DNA of 64,000 nucleotides from Sva-07 sp963715825 (GTDB lineage Bacteria > Actinomycetota > Acidimicrobiia > Acidimicrobiales > Ilumatobacteraceae). The DNA lies in NCBI GenBank assembly GCA_963715825.1, contig CAVQSI010000002.1, forward strand, positions 62,001 through 126,000. The letters are read 5' to 3'. A program made the position numbers and the translations under genes. This document shows positions 33,857-42,133 of this stretch, one piece after another. The notes beneath the pieces were generated by a model, which saw only the letters and a program-made list of their open reading frames with translations, was not told where the DNA came from and did no database searches. How positions within the stretch are numbered: position 1 is the first letter of the stretch; every line of letters starts with the position of its first letter.

Positions 33857-36800
33857 GTGACAACCCCGACCGACATCGATCATCACGACACGCTGGAGGC
33901 GTTCGTCCCGCGCCTCGCCGTCCAGCTCGGTCGGGGACCGGTGCCCTCGTGGACCAGCGTCGACGGGTCGATGCTCTCGGCCGACATCTCGGGCTTCACG
34001 GCACTGTCCGAGAAGCTCGCCGGCAAGGGCAAGGCAGGCGCCGAGGAGATCACGTCGCTGATCAACACCTGCTTCACCGCCCTGATCGAATCGGCGTATC
34101 GCTATGGCGGTGAGGTGATCAAGTTCGGCGGCGACGCGCTGCTGATCCTGTTCCGCGGCGACAACCACGAACGCCGCGCTGCGGACGCCGGGCTGTTGAT
34201 GCAGCGGGCGCTGCACTCCGCTCCTGCGGCCAAGCGCGCCAACCTCACGATGACGGTCGGCGCCGCGGCCGGCCCGTTCGACGTGTTCCTGGTCGGCTCC
34301 GGCTACCGCGAGCTGCTGATCACCGGACCGAGAGCCAGCGAGGTGATCCGCCTCGAAGGCGAAGCTGCGAAGGGCGACACGCTCGTCGACACGCTGATCG
34401 CCGAACGTCTTCCGAGCGACATGAAGCTGCGCGAGGAGCACGGCGGCTGGGTGATCACCGGCTCGACCGGTGACCAACCGAGCGGACCCGGAGAGCGCGA
34501 CCTCGGCGGAGCGGACCTTGCGCCCTACGTGCCCGATGCCGTGGTCGAGCAGCTGGGGGCGTTCTCGGACCTCGGCGGTGAGCACCGTCTGGTCACCGTG
34601 GGGTTCACGATGGTCGTCGGGGTCGGCGAGCAACTCGAACGCCTCGGGCCCAACGGGGTCGCCGACGCGCTCGGGCGGCTGGTCGACGACGTGGTGGCGG
34701 CATGCGATGCGTTCGGGGTCACGGTCCTGCACACCGACATCGCTCCGGACGGCATCAAGTTCGTCCTGTGCGCCGGCGCTCCGGTGAGCCCTGGCGACAC
34801 AACGGACGCTCTCCTGCAGACCGCGCTTGCCATCGCTGCGTCCGACAGCCCGTTCGTGATCCGCCAGGGTGTCCAGGCCGGGCGCGTGTTCGCCGGCTTC
34901 CTCGGCAGTCCCTACCGCCGGACGTACACCCTGATGGGCGACCCGGTGAACACCGCTGCCCGCATGCTCGGCAAGGCCGACGACCGCGACATCGTGGTGG
35001 TGGCATCAGCGGTCGACGACACACGGGCGGTGTTCGAGACCGAGCTGCTCGAACCATTCCTCGTCAAGGGCAAGACCGAGCCGATCACCGCGGCGAAGGT
35101 GCGGGGCCTCACCGGTCATGTCCGACGCGACTCTGCTGGCACACGCCTCGTGGGACGCCAGCAGGAGCTCGACGTGCTGACGCACGCGATCGGCGAACTC
35201 GACACCGTCGTCGAGCTGGTCGGAACCGCCGGGGTCGGGAAGTCCCGGCTGCTCGACGCTGCGTGGAATGCGGCGGAGGGGCTCAGGATCTATCAGGGAG
35301 CGTGTACCCCCTACGGCGCCGCCGTGCCCTACAGCGTGTATCGCCCGCTGTTGCGCAGCGGGTCGGGCATCCCCGTCGATGCCAGCGCCGAGCTGACCGG
35401 CAACCGCCTCGGCGACATCGTGGCCGAGTACGCGCCGGAGCTCCTCCCGATGCTGCCGTTGCTCGCGTTGCCGTTCGGAGCGAAGGTGGCATCGACGCTC
35501 GAGGCCGACGCGATCGACCCCGAGTTCCGGCGGTTGCGGGTCCACGAGGTCGTCGTCGACTTCCTCGACGCCACGCTCACCGGGCCGATCCTGCTCGTGG
35601 TCGAGGACGCTCACTGGATCGACGACGCATCCGGCGAGTTGCTCAACCATCTCGTGCGTGCGAGCGCCGAGCGTCCATGGGCCGCCATCGTCACCAGGCG
35701 GCCCGAAGGGCAGTGGGAGATCCCCGACGTCGACCACGTCGTGAGTCTCCAGCTCGAACCGCTCACCGACGACGCGATCAGGGAGCTCGCCATCGACGTG
35801 AGCACTCGTGCGCTGGCCGATCGCGATCTCGACCTCGTCGCCAGTCGGGCGCAGGGCAACCCGCTGTTCGCCGTCGAGTTGGCCCGAGCGATCTCCGACT
35901 CCACATCGGATGGCGATGAACTCCCCGACACGATCGAGCAGATCATCGCCAGCCGCTTCGACCGGTTGGAGCCGTCGGCTCGGCGACTGATCCGAGTTGC
36001 GTCGGTGTTGGGCAACCAATTCCACGAGGTGATCGTCACCGCACTGTTCAGTGCCGTCGACCGCACCGCCGACGTCGGGGCCGCGCTGGCATCGGCACAG
36101 GAGTCCGGCGCGATCGCGCCACGAGCGGGCTCACGCTGGGGCTTCAACCACGCGCTGTACCGCGACACCGCCTACGAGGGGCTGCCGTTCACGCAACGCA
36201 AGCAATTGCACCGCCTGGCCGCGGGGATCATCGAGGAGCGAGCCGCCGACACCACCGCCGTCGCGTCGCTGCTCTCGTTGCACTATTCGGCCGCACGAGC
36301 ACACGAACAGGCGTGGCGCTACTCGCTGCTGGCAGCCGAAGCCGCCGAAGCGCAGAACGCGATGAGCGAGGCAGCGATCGCGCTCGAGCGTGCGACGAGG
36401 GCCGGGCGGTACTGCCGCAGCGTGAGCGCCGACGAGCGCGGTCGGGTCGCCGAACAACTCGGTGATCTCTACTACGTGCTGGGACGATTCGAGGAGGCCG
36501 CCCGGCTGTACGGCACCGCTCGACGGGCCAGCGACGACCCGGTCGTCGACGTGACGTTGATGCGCAAGCTCGGATCGGTCGAGGAACGTAGCGGCCATCC
36601 ACAGCGGGCGATTCGTTGGCTGCAGCGTGGTGCGACGAACGTGCCGAAGAACGCGTGCGATCCCATCAGTGGCTGGCAGCACGAGCCGAGGTCGCCCTCG
36701 CCGAAGCCGGAATCCGGTCGCGCCTCGGCGACAACGAACGATGTCTCGAGCTCGCTCGCACGGCGTTCCGCGACGCAACGAGAGCGGGCGAGCCGGCAAC

Positions 36801-36934
36801 TCGGGCGTTGGCGCTCGAGCGGATGCACGTCGCACTCGTCTTCCTGCGCCGACCCGACGACGACGGTGTCGGCCCCCAGGCCATCGAGGCGCACCGGCAG
36901 CTCAACGACAACGTCGGGTTGGCCAGGACCTTGA
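33857..36934 (+). CDS. Soluble-adenylyl-cyclase-like protein: two class III cyclase domains, AAA NTPase, TPR (N-terminal part)
   Basis: Architecture as in animal sAC (ADCY10): C1 cyclase domain, C2 cyclase domain, P-loop NTPase, helical repeats. C1 carries both metal-binding aspartates (Asp43 in ADISGFT, Asp93 in KFGGDALL). C2 lacks them but has the complementary substrate lysine (Lys301 in DGIKFVL) and the transition-state pair Asn365 and Arg369 (GDPVNTAARML). One composite active site per protein is therefore expected. The P-loop GTAGVGKS is at 456-463. GTG 33857 is chosen because AGGAG lies 11 bases upstream; TTG 33824 is possible. Coding sense leaves this frame near 36634 and continues in the next entry. 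The whole protein would be about 1,260 residues. Family members are bicarbonate- or Ca2+-responsive; that is not shown here. Confidence 0.85.
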   Translation: MTTPTDIDHHDTLEAFVPRLAVQLGRGPVPSWTSVDGSMLSADISGFTALSEKLAGKGKAGAEEITSLINTCFTALIESAYRYGGEVIKFGGDALLILFRGDNHERRAADAGLLMQRALHSAPAAKRANLTMTVGAAAGPFDVFLVGSGYRELLITGPRASEVIRLEGEAAKGDTLVDTLIAERLPSDMKLREEHGGWVITGSTGDQPSGPGERDLGGADLAPYVPDAVVEQLGAFSDLGGEHRLVTVGFTMVVGVGEQLERLGPNGVADALGRLVDDVVAACDAFGVTVLHTDIAPDGIKFVLCAGAPVSPGDTTDALLQTALAIAASDSPFVIRQGVQAGRVFAGFLGSPYRRTYTLMGDPVNTAARMLGKADDRDIVVVASAVDDTRAVFETELLEPFLVKGKTEPITAAKVRGLTGHVRRDSAGTRLVGRQQELDVLTHAIGELDTVVELVGTAGVGKSRLLDAAWNAAEGLRIYQGACTPYGAAVPYSVYRPLLRSGSGIPVDASAELTGNRLGDIVAEYAPELLPMLPLLALPFGAKVASTLEADAIDPEFRRLRVHEVVVDFLDATLTGPILLVVEDAHWIDDASGELLNHLVRASAERPWAAIVTRRPEGQWEIPDVDHVVSLQLEPLTDDAIRELAIDVSTRALADRDLDLVASRAQGNPLFAVELARAISDSTSDGDELPDTIEQIIASRFDRLEPSARRLIRVASVLGNQFHEVIVTALFSAVDRTADVGAALASAQESGAIAPRAGSRWGFNHALYRDTAYEGLPFTQRKQLHRLAAGIIEERAADTTAVASLLSLHYSAARAHEQAWRYSLLAAEAAEAQNAMSEAAIALERATRAGRYCRSVSADERGRVAEQLGDLYYVLGRFEEAARLYGTARRASDDPVVDVTLMRKLGSVEERSGHPQRAIRWLQRGATNVPKNACDPISGWQHEPRSPSPKPESGRASATTNDVSSSLARRSATQRERASRQLGRWRSSGCTSHSSSCADPTTTVSAPRPSRRTGSSTTTSGWPGP

Positions 36935-37650
36935 CCAATGCGGGAATCGAGGCGTACTTCCGCGGACAATGGACCGAGGCCGCCGAGCGCTACCTCGAAG
37001 CTCTCGAGTCGGCACAGCGCGCGGGCAGCATCGTGCCGGCCGCGACCGCGGCGATCAACAGCGCTGAGATCCTGTGCGATCAGGGCGAGTGGGATCGGGC
37101 ATTGGGCCTCTTCGACGGCGCCGTGCGCAACTACGAAGCCGTCGGCTACCAGCCAGGAATCGGGGCGGCGAACCTCTTCTCGGCGGTGGCTGCAATGCGG
37201 AGCGGACGTCTCGACGACGCTGCCCGCCGGTTGGATGTGGCGGAGGCGTTGTTGACCGACTTGGCGATGACCGAGTGGCTCGACGACCTCGCAACTCGTC
37301 GGTCCGAACTGGCGTTGCTGCGCACCGAGCATGACGCCGACCGCTCGTCCGACGAGCTGCTTCGCCGGTTCGACCCGGATCACCCCCTTCGCGGTCGCGC
37401 CCTTCGGACGAAGGGTCTGGCCGAGTGTGTCAGCGGCAGCATCGACGCCGGTCTCATCTCGTTCGCTGCCGCGCTCGACCTCACGCCGGATTCGACCTTC
37501 GAACGAGCGCTCACGCAGTCGGCCATCGCGCGGTTCGCCACGAATGCCGAGCAGGCCGAACGGGCGCGATCGGAGACTGCCGAGATCTACGAACGCCTCG
37601 GCGTGCGGCGACCGCCACCGATGACCGCCGACGACCTGCTCACTCGGTGA
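36616..37650 (+). CDS. C-terminal TPR part of the soluble-cyclase-like protein (frameshift fragment)
   Basis: Continues the preceding cyclase after a one-base loss near 36630-36637: upstream IRWLQRGA joins to DERAEERVRSHQWLAARAEVALAEAG. It is all-helical with TPR-like pairs, for example LARTAFRDATRAGEPATRALALERM and AEILCDQGEWDRALGLFDGAVRNYEAVG. There is no catalytic motif and no independent ribosome-binding site, so it is a fragment and not a separate gene. Its stop at 37648-37650 overlaps the 3' end of the minus-strand lipoprotein gene. Confidence 0.75.
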   Translation: MAAAWCDERAEERVRSHQWLAARAEVALAEAGIRSRLGDNERCLELARTAFRDATRAGEPATRALALERMHVALVFLRRPDDDGVGPQAIEAHRQLNDNVGLARTLTNAGIEAYFRGQWTEAAERYLEALESAQRAGSIVPAATAAINSAEILCDQGEWDRALGLFDGAVRNYEAVGYQPGIGAANLFSAVAAMRSGRLDDAARRLDVAEALLTDLAMTEWLDDLATRRSELALLRTEHDADRSSDELLRRFDPDHPLRGRALRTKGLAECVSGSIDAGLISFAAALDLTPDSTFERALTQSAIARFATNAEQAERARSETAEIYERLGVRRPPPMTADDLLTR

Positions 37651-38083
37651 ACGTCACCAGCACGCTGCGACCACCCGACGGCGCCGACGAGATCGCGAGG
37701 TCGCCGACACCGTCAGGCCCGTCGAACGAGTACACCGCAACGACGCCGTCGACGATCTGCTCCTGCGTCCAGTCGTAGCCGGCCGCACTGAACTCGCGTT
37801 CGTAGAACTCCAGCAACTCCTCGAAACTCAGCTCGCTCACACCGCTGAAGCCGGCGTTCGTTCCGGACTCGCTCGAGATCTGGACCACGAGGTCGTCGGG
37901 GATCGGGGAAGCTCGGCGCGACGTTGTCGGGAACCTCGGCAACGCCGATCTGGACCCGGCCATCGTCGGTCTCGACTTCGAGTTCCGTCTCGCCGAGGGG
38001 GCCGAGGACCTCCGCTTCGTCACCGTCGGGTACGGCGATCTCCATGTCGTCGGCGACGCTCGGTGAGGTGGTGGCAGAGCCAT
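37640..38083 (-). CDS. C-terminal part of a small lipoprotein (frameshift fragment)
   Basis: Protein-like sequence starts near 37907 (IPDDLVVQISSESG) and ends SAPSGGRSVLVTFTE at the stop 37640. It joins to the signal-bearing part (37713-38156) if one G is removed from the GGGG run at about 37906-37909, giving a lipoprotein of about 171 residues. The domain FEELLEFYEREFSAAGYDWTQ resembles small secreted domains that follow lipoprotein signals, but no family is assigned. The first 55 residues of the open frame are shadow. Confidence 0.55.
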   Translation of the reverse strand: MALPPPHRASPTTWRSPYPTVTKRRSSAPSARRNSKSRPTMAGSRSALPRFPTTSRRASPIPDDLVVQISSESGTNAGFSGVSELSFEELLEFYEREFSAAGYDWTQEQIVDGVVAVYSFDGPDGVGDLAISSAPSGGRSVLVTFTE

Positions 38084-38156
38084 CGTCGTCGCTGGTGCAC
38101 GCTCCGGCGAGCAGCACTGCGCCGACTGCGACGCCGGTCACCCACCGGCGCCTCAC
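37713..38156 (-). CDS. Lipoprotein, signal-bearing N-terminal part
   Basis: Starts GTG at 38156 (reading M-R-R-R-W-V-T-G), with a hydrophobic core VAVGAVLLAG and a lipobox-like LAGAC, so the mature protein should begin at Cys20 and be lipid-anchored. An Asp/Ser/Thr-rich linker and an acidic beta segment (GETELEVETDDGRVQIGV) follow. Sense is lost at the GGGG run near 37907; see the next fragment. The start codon overlaps the stop of the giant upstream gene (GTGA at 38153-38156), so the lipoprotein is probably translated with the 15-kb gene and may be its envelope partner. Confidence 0.65.
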   Translation of the reverse strand: MRRRWVTGVAVGAVLLAGACTSDDDGSATTSPSVADDMEIAVPDGDEAEVLGPLGETELEVETDDGRVQIGVAEVPDNVAPSFPDPRRPRGPDLERVRNERRLQRCERAEFRGVAGVLRTRVQCGRLRLDAGADRRRRRCGVLVRRA

Positions 38157-38760
38157 CGTGATCTGACCCTGATGCCACCCAACAGCACGACATCTCCCTT
38201 GTCGAAGAGGATGCCGTTGTCGTAGACCGGTGGTGAGCCTTCCGGGGCGGCAGGGTCCCAGATCGTGATCTGGAAGAAGTCGAGCCAACCGTTGTCGACA
38301 CCCTGCACACGGAATCGGTACTCGCGTGTTCCGATCGTGCCGACACCCTCGGCGACCGCCATCGCGTCGTTGACGATGAGATAGTCGTAGCTCGTCGACC
38401 TGAAGAAGAACTCCCCGACGAGACGCAGCTGCGTCCTGCCGGACGGCACCGTCTCACCACGCTGGTACTTGGCGTTGTAGCCGAAGAACGCCGGAGCACC
38501 CCGAACGCGATCCACCTCCGAACCGCCTCGGGCCCGGACCAGTACAGGCCCGAGCCGGCGACACTGCCCGCCGTCGGGTCGTAGACCACGACGAATTCAC
38601 GGGTCAAGGTGTCGGACAGGCCCGATGCATCGGCGAGCCGCAAGGTGACCGCGTAGACCCCCGGCTCGGGGTACACGCGACTGGCCGTGACCGTCCATCC
38701 GCCGTCACCGACCGGCGGCGCGATCGCCCCGGTGGTCGAGCTCCCGTCGCCCCATTCCAC
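38020..38760 (-). CDS. Giant secreted protein, last PKD domain (fragment)
   Basis: Only about 38530-38785 of this frame is protein-like: VEWGDGSSTTGAIAPP, then GVYAVTLRLADASGLSDTLTREFVVVYDPTAGS and GLYWSGPEAVR. This is a PKD domain with its W-G-D-G turn and closing strand. The remainder to the stop at 38020 is Arg/Ser-rich shadow over the next fragment and the lipoprotein. It joins the upstream PKD run after one extra base near 38790 (minus-strand CCGATCCCGG). Confidence 0.55.
   Translation of the reverse strand: MEWGDGSSTTGAIAPPVGDGGWTVTASRVYPEPGVYAVTLRLADASGLSDTLTREFVVVYDPTAGSVAGSGLYWSGPEAVRRWIAFGVLRRSSATTPSTSVVRRCRPAGRSCVSSGSSSSGRRATTISSSTTRWRSPRVSARSEHASTDSVCRVSTTVGSTSSRSRSGTLPPRKAHHRSTTTASSSTREMSCCWVASGSDHGEAPVGDRRRSRRSAARRSVHQRRRWLCHHLTERRRRHGDRRTRR
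38153..38515 (-). CDS. Giant secreted protein, C-terminal end (fragment)
   Basis: Last frame of the 15-kb gene, from about 38525 (EVDRVRGAPAFFGYNAKYQRG) to the stop at 38153. A compact beta domain contains LVGEFFFRSTSYDYLIVND, TREYRFRVQGVDNGWLDFFQITIWDP and VYDNGILFDKGDVVLLGG. Domains of this look end many secreted actinobacterial PKD proteins and describe a post-translational or binding module of unknown role. It joins the PKD frame upstream by a one-base loss near 38530. The stop overlaps the GTG start of the downstream lipoprotein. Confidence 0.65.
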   Translation of the reverse strand: MDRVRGAPAFFGYNAKYQRGETVPSGRTQLRLVGEFFFRSTSYDYLIVNDAMAVAEGVGTIGTREYRFRVQGVDNGWLDFFQITIWDPAAPEGSPPVYDNGILFDKGDVVLLGGIRVRSR

Positions 38761-41700
38761 GGTCGCGACGAGCGTGTCCGGGATCGGCGGTGCCGAGGTC
38801 GAACTCGGCCGTGACGGTGACCCCGTCGGAGATCAGCTGAGGCGTGGTCGGGAGCACCAGCTCGTCGATCCGGGGTGCGGTGGTTTGCGGTTCGACGACC
38901 ACCGGCACCATCACGACGAGTGGCTGTTCGTCGAAATCGGCGATCTCGATGACCACTTCGAACTCACCCGGTGCCGTGTAGGTGTTGACGACGTTCACCG
39001 TCCCGTCGGCTTCGACGGTGGCCTGGGTGAACTCCGGCGCCCCGAGAGCTCCGATGCCGTTGCCGTCATCCCAGTCGACCGTGGCGGTGAACGAGTCATC
39101 GGGCAGCGAGTCGTCCCGGTACGACAGGTCGATGGCGACCGGCTCGCCGAGACGGACCGTGATCGGTCCCGGAATCGAGGTCAACCTCGGCGCCGCGGCT
39201 GGATCGTTGATGCGCACGGGCGTGGACGACGACGTCACCGTGTTGCCTCGTTCGTCGACGAGTTCGACGACCACGGTGTACAGCCCGGGACGGTCGTACG
39301 TCTTGGTCGCTGTCACGAGGCCGGTCGACAGCGGATCACCCGGTTCGGTGACGCTGGCGCTGGCGGTCGTCCCGTCGCCCCAGTCGACCGTCGTCGCGGT
39401 GTAGGAGTTCTGCGGCGCGGAGGCGTCGGTGAACTCGGCGGCCACGGTGATCGGAACGCCGACGGCCTCGAGATCCGGCACGCCGGTCAGGGCCCCGATC
39501 ACTGGGACCGCCGCTGGGTCGTTGACGATGATGCTGCGGGTGTCCGTCGTCGTGGTCGTGCCGTCCGAGACGGAGAGGACGACCTCGTAGACGCCGATCC
39601 CGCTGTACGTGTGGGCGGCGTCGATCGCTCCGAGGTCCTGCGGGAACTCGGGCTCGGTGAACTGAGCGGGCACGACGGTTCCGTCGCCCCAGTCGACGCT
39701 CACGGTGTAGTCGCCCGTGTCCAGAGGAGCAGAACCGTCACTGAAGGTGGCGGTCAGATCCACTTCGACATCGACGGCGACCACGTCGTCGAGAACGACG
39801 TCGTCGATCACCGGTGCGGCATCGGGGTCGACGACCACGACCTCGACGACCGAGGACGACACCCCTCCCGCGCCGTCGGTCACGGTGGCCGTGACGTCGT
39901 AGCGTCCCGGCGCCTCGTAGGTGCGCCGAGCGGTCGCCGTTCCGACACTTGTGGACGTCGGTGGGGTCGCGAGGGCAGCGGAGGTGGTTCCGTCACCCCA
40001 GTCGAACACGATGTCGTAGGCATCGAACTCGCCGCTGGGGTCGGTGAATTCGACGGTCGCCTCGACGCCATCCGCGAGATCGGCCGGCGCCGTCGGAACC
40101 AGCACACCGGTCACGAACGGGTCGGTCGCAACGGCCGCCGGATATCCCTCGGTCTTGTTGCTGGCGTAGCCGACGTTTCCGGCCTGGTCGACGGCCTGGA
40201 CGCGGGACTCGACGACGGTGGTCGTGGGGTCGAGCGCGAACTCCCCGTCCCACACGTTCGATCCGGCACGCCGAACGAGATCGAACGACTGCAGCACGAT
40301 GGTGGACCCGACCTCCGGGTCCTGGGCGACGAGTACCACCACACGCTTCACGAGATCCGGCGCATCGGCGCGACCGGCCCTGAGCGAGACCCGCAGCGTG
40401 CCGCCGGCGACCGTGGAGGTGACCTCGGTGATCGTCGGCGCGATCACGTCGTCGTCACCGGGCGGCGCGTAGTAGACCACGGTCTCGATGTCGTCATCGA
40501 GACGCTGCACACCGGTGGCGCCGCTGTACTGACCGGTCGCCTGCACGAGCGTCTGACGTTCACCGGCGGCACCGGTGCTGGTGACGATCTCGAGGGGTTG
40601 CAGCGGGAACACCGACGGCAGCGGTTCGGGCTCGGGCTGGTTGAGCCCTTCGTCGAAGACCGGTGTGGCGATGACGGGGTCCGGCGCGTCGACGTAGGTC
40701 GACGTCATCGCCGTGATCACCGCGCCGCGGGCGACCTGGGCGAGCTCGGTGGTGTCCGTGCCGACGACGGAGATGTCGGTGACCGTCTTCGGCTGGATCG
40801 GGCGACCCGGCGCCACGATGACCTGCTCGTTGCCATCGGCATCGACGTTGCGGTAGTAGGTGCCGTTCTCTTCGGTGGGGACCTCCTCGTTGGTGATCAC
40901 GGTGTCGTCGGCGACGACGGTCAGGGTCTCGAGGTCGGTGACGGGGTCCGGGGCCGTGGAGTTGGCGGGCGGGGCCGGCACCGGAGCGGGGTCGATGACA
41001 TCACCGCCGATGCGGTAGAACGGCAACCCGTAGAACGTCGACTCCATCAGTGCCTTCTCGTCGTAGACGCTGAAGCTCTGGATCTCGGAGATGTACTGGT
41101 TCTTCGCCCAGGCGAGCGCTTGGCCGACGGTGCTCGACGCCGAGGCCGTTCCCGGGTCGAGGTCGAGCGGCGAGGTCACCTGTGCCGCGAAGAGCGCCAT
41201 CAGCTGTTCGGTGTAGGCAACGGTCTCGGTGTCGCCGTAGCCGAAACCGGTGTTGCCGATGTAGAGCGAACCCTGACGGCCGAGCGTCTGGGCCCAGTCC
41301 TGGTTGGTGCGTCCGATCGTGATGTCGCTCACCGAGAGACCCGAGTGACAGCCCATCGAGAAGATCAACGTCTGCTGGAGCGACACGTTGAGTCCGTCAG
41401 GGTCGAGTGAGTTCTCGACGACGGTGGCGATCAGGTTGTCGTTGAAGTTGGGCACCTTGTCGCCGAGGGCCGGCAGGGCGCGGTAGTGATCGAAGTGGGC
41501 GTTGAGCGAGACGAGCGCCTGCGTGCCCTGTTCGAGGAGCTTGTCGGTGGCGGCGATCCGGTCCCACTTGTCGCCGCCGGTCGTCAACCCTTCGGCCAGC
41601 TCGCGGTCGACGTTCCCAGCGCCGAGTGCGCTGGCTTCGAGTTCGTCGGCGATCAGTGCGGAGCCGTCGGACAGGAAGTCGTAGCCGAGCACCGCAGCGG

Positions 41701-42133
41701 TCTGGATGTCGAGTTCGCCGCCGAAGTCCTCGAACGTCGCCAGGGCGTCCGCGATCTCGTCGGGCGTCTCGAGGACTCGGCCGAGCGCAACGTCGGTGAC
41801 GTACAGGAACCGGTCGCCGAGCGAACGGGCAGCGGCGTCGCCGTAGGGCTCGTCGGAAAGGATCATGCTGTCCCACGACGCTGCGGTGAGCGCATTGCGG
41901 CCGTCGTCGAACAGGATCGGGTCGCCGCTGGCGTCGAAGCTCTCGATCAGGTCGCCGTCGAACTCCCAGCGGTAGTCGTACTCGTTGGCGACCGTGGTCG
42001 CATCCTCGAGCCGGGCCATCGGGATGAGTTCGTCACCGCCGAGGATCGCGATGTGCTCGAGGTTGCCGTCGCGCAGCGGGTCGATGATCTCGCTGTTGAT
42101 CGCGGCCACCACGTCGTTGGCCCTGGCCGGCAC
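38705..42133 (-). CDS. Giant secreted protein: caspase/gingipain-like peptidase domain followed by PKD domains
   Basis: Sense runs from about 42160 (AYDAFDADSCVPARANDVV) to about 38790. The first 380 residues resemble clan CD cysteine peptidases such as gingipain (C25). A hydrophobic strand reaches the His region LVSLNAHFDHY (about 41490-41520). A second strand, LIFSMGCHSG (about 41345-41375), carries the Cys in the expected hydrophobic-G-C-x-x-G context. An earlier ILGGDELIPMAR strand fits the fold. After a linker come a Bacterial-Ig-like region and five PKD domains, each with D-W-G-D-G-T or D-W-D-D-G-N turns and P-G-x-Y-x-V strands. Peptidase activity is inferred from motif order only; the usual HG dyad is replaced by HF. 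Confidence 0.7.
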   Translation of the reverse strand: MPARANDVVAAINSEIIDPLRDGNLEHIAILGGDELIPMARLEDATTVANEYDYRWEFDGDLIESFDASGDPILFDDGRNALTAASWDSMILSDEPYGDAAARSLGDRFLYVTDVALGRVLETPDEIADALATFEDFGGELDIQTAAVLGYDFLSDGSALIADELEASALGAGNVDRELAEGLTTGGDKWDRIAATDKLLEQGTQALVSLNAHFDHYRALPALGDKVPNFNDNLIATVVENSLDPDGLNVSLQQTLIFSMGCHSGLSVSDITIGRTNQDWAQTLGRQGSLYIGNTGFGYGDTETVAYTEQLMALFAAQVTSPLDLDPGTASASSTVGQALAWAKNQYISEIQSFSVYDEKALMESTFYGLPFYRIGGDVIDPAPVPAPPANSTAPDPVTDLETLTVVADDTVITNEEVPTEENGTYYRNVDADGNEQVIVAPGRPIQPKTVTDISVVGTDTTELAQVARGAVITAMTSTYVDAPDPVIATPVFDEGLNQPEPEPLPSVFPLQPLEIVTSTGAAGERQTLVQATGQYSGATGVQRLDDDIETVVYYAPPGDDDVIAPTITEVTSTVAGGTLRVSLRAGRADAPDLVKRVVVLVAQDPEVGSTIVLQSFDLVRRAGSNVWDGEFALDPTTTVVESRVQAVDQAGNVGYASNKTEGYPAAVATDPFVTGVLVPTAPADLADGVEATVEFTDPSGEFDAYDIVFDWGDGTTSAALATPPTSTSVGTATARRTYEAPGRYDVTATVTDGAGGVSSSVVEVVVVDPDAAPVIDDVVLDDVVAVDVEVDLTATFSDGSAPLDTGDYTVSVDWGDGTVVPAQFTEPEFPQDLGAIDAAHTYSGIGVYEVVLSVSDGTTTTTDTRSIIVNDPAAVPVIGALTGVPDLEAVGVPITVAAEFTDASAPQNSYTATTVDWGDGTTASASVTEPGDPLSTGLVTATKTYDRPGLYTVVVELVDERGNTVTSSSTPVRINDPAAAPRLTSIPGPITVRLGEPVAIDLSYRDDSLPDDSFTATVDWDDGNGIGALGAPEFTQATVEADGTVNVVNTYTAPGEFEVVIEIADFDEQPLVVMVPVVVEPQTTAPRIDELVLPTTPQLISDGVTVTAEFDLGTADPGHARRDRGMGRRELDHRGDRAAGR

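Noticed and set aside
38687..41410. Long open frame on the plus strand opposite the PKD/peptidase region
   Set aside because: It is the antisense shadow of a GC-rich gene, Asp/Arg/Val-rich without domains; the minus strand carries clear PKD and peptidase-like motifs.
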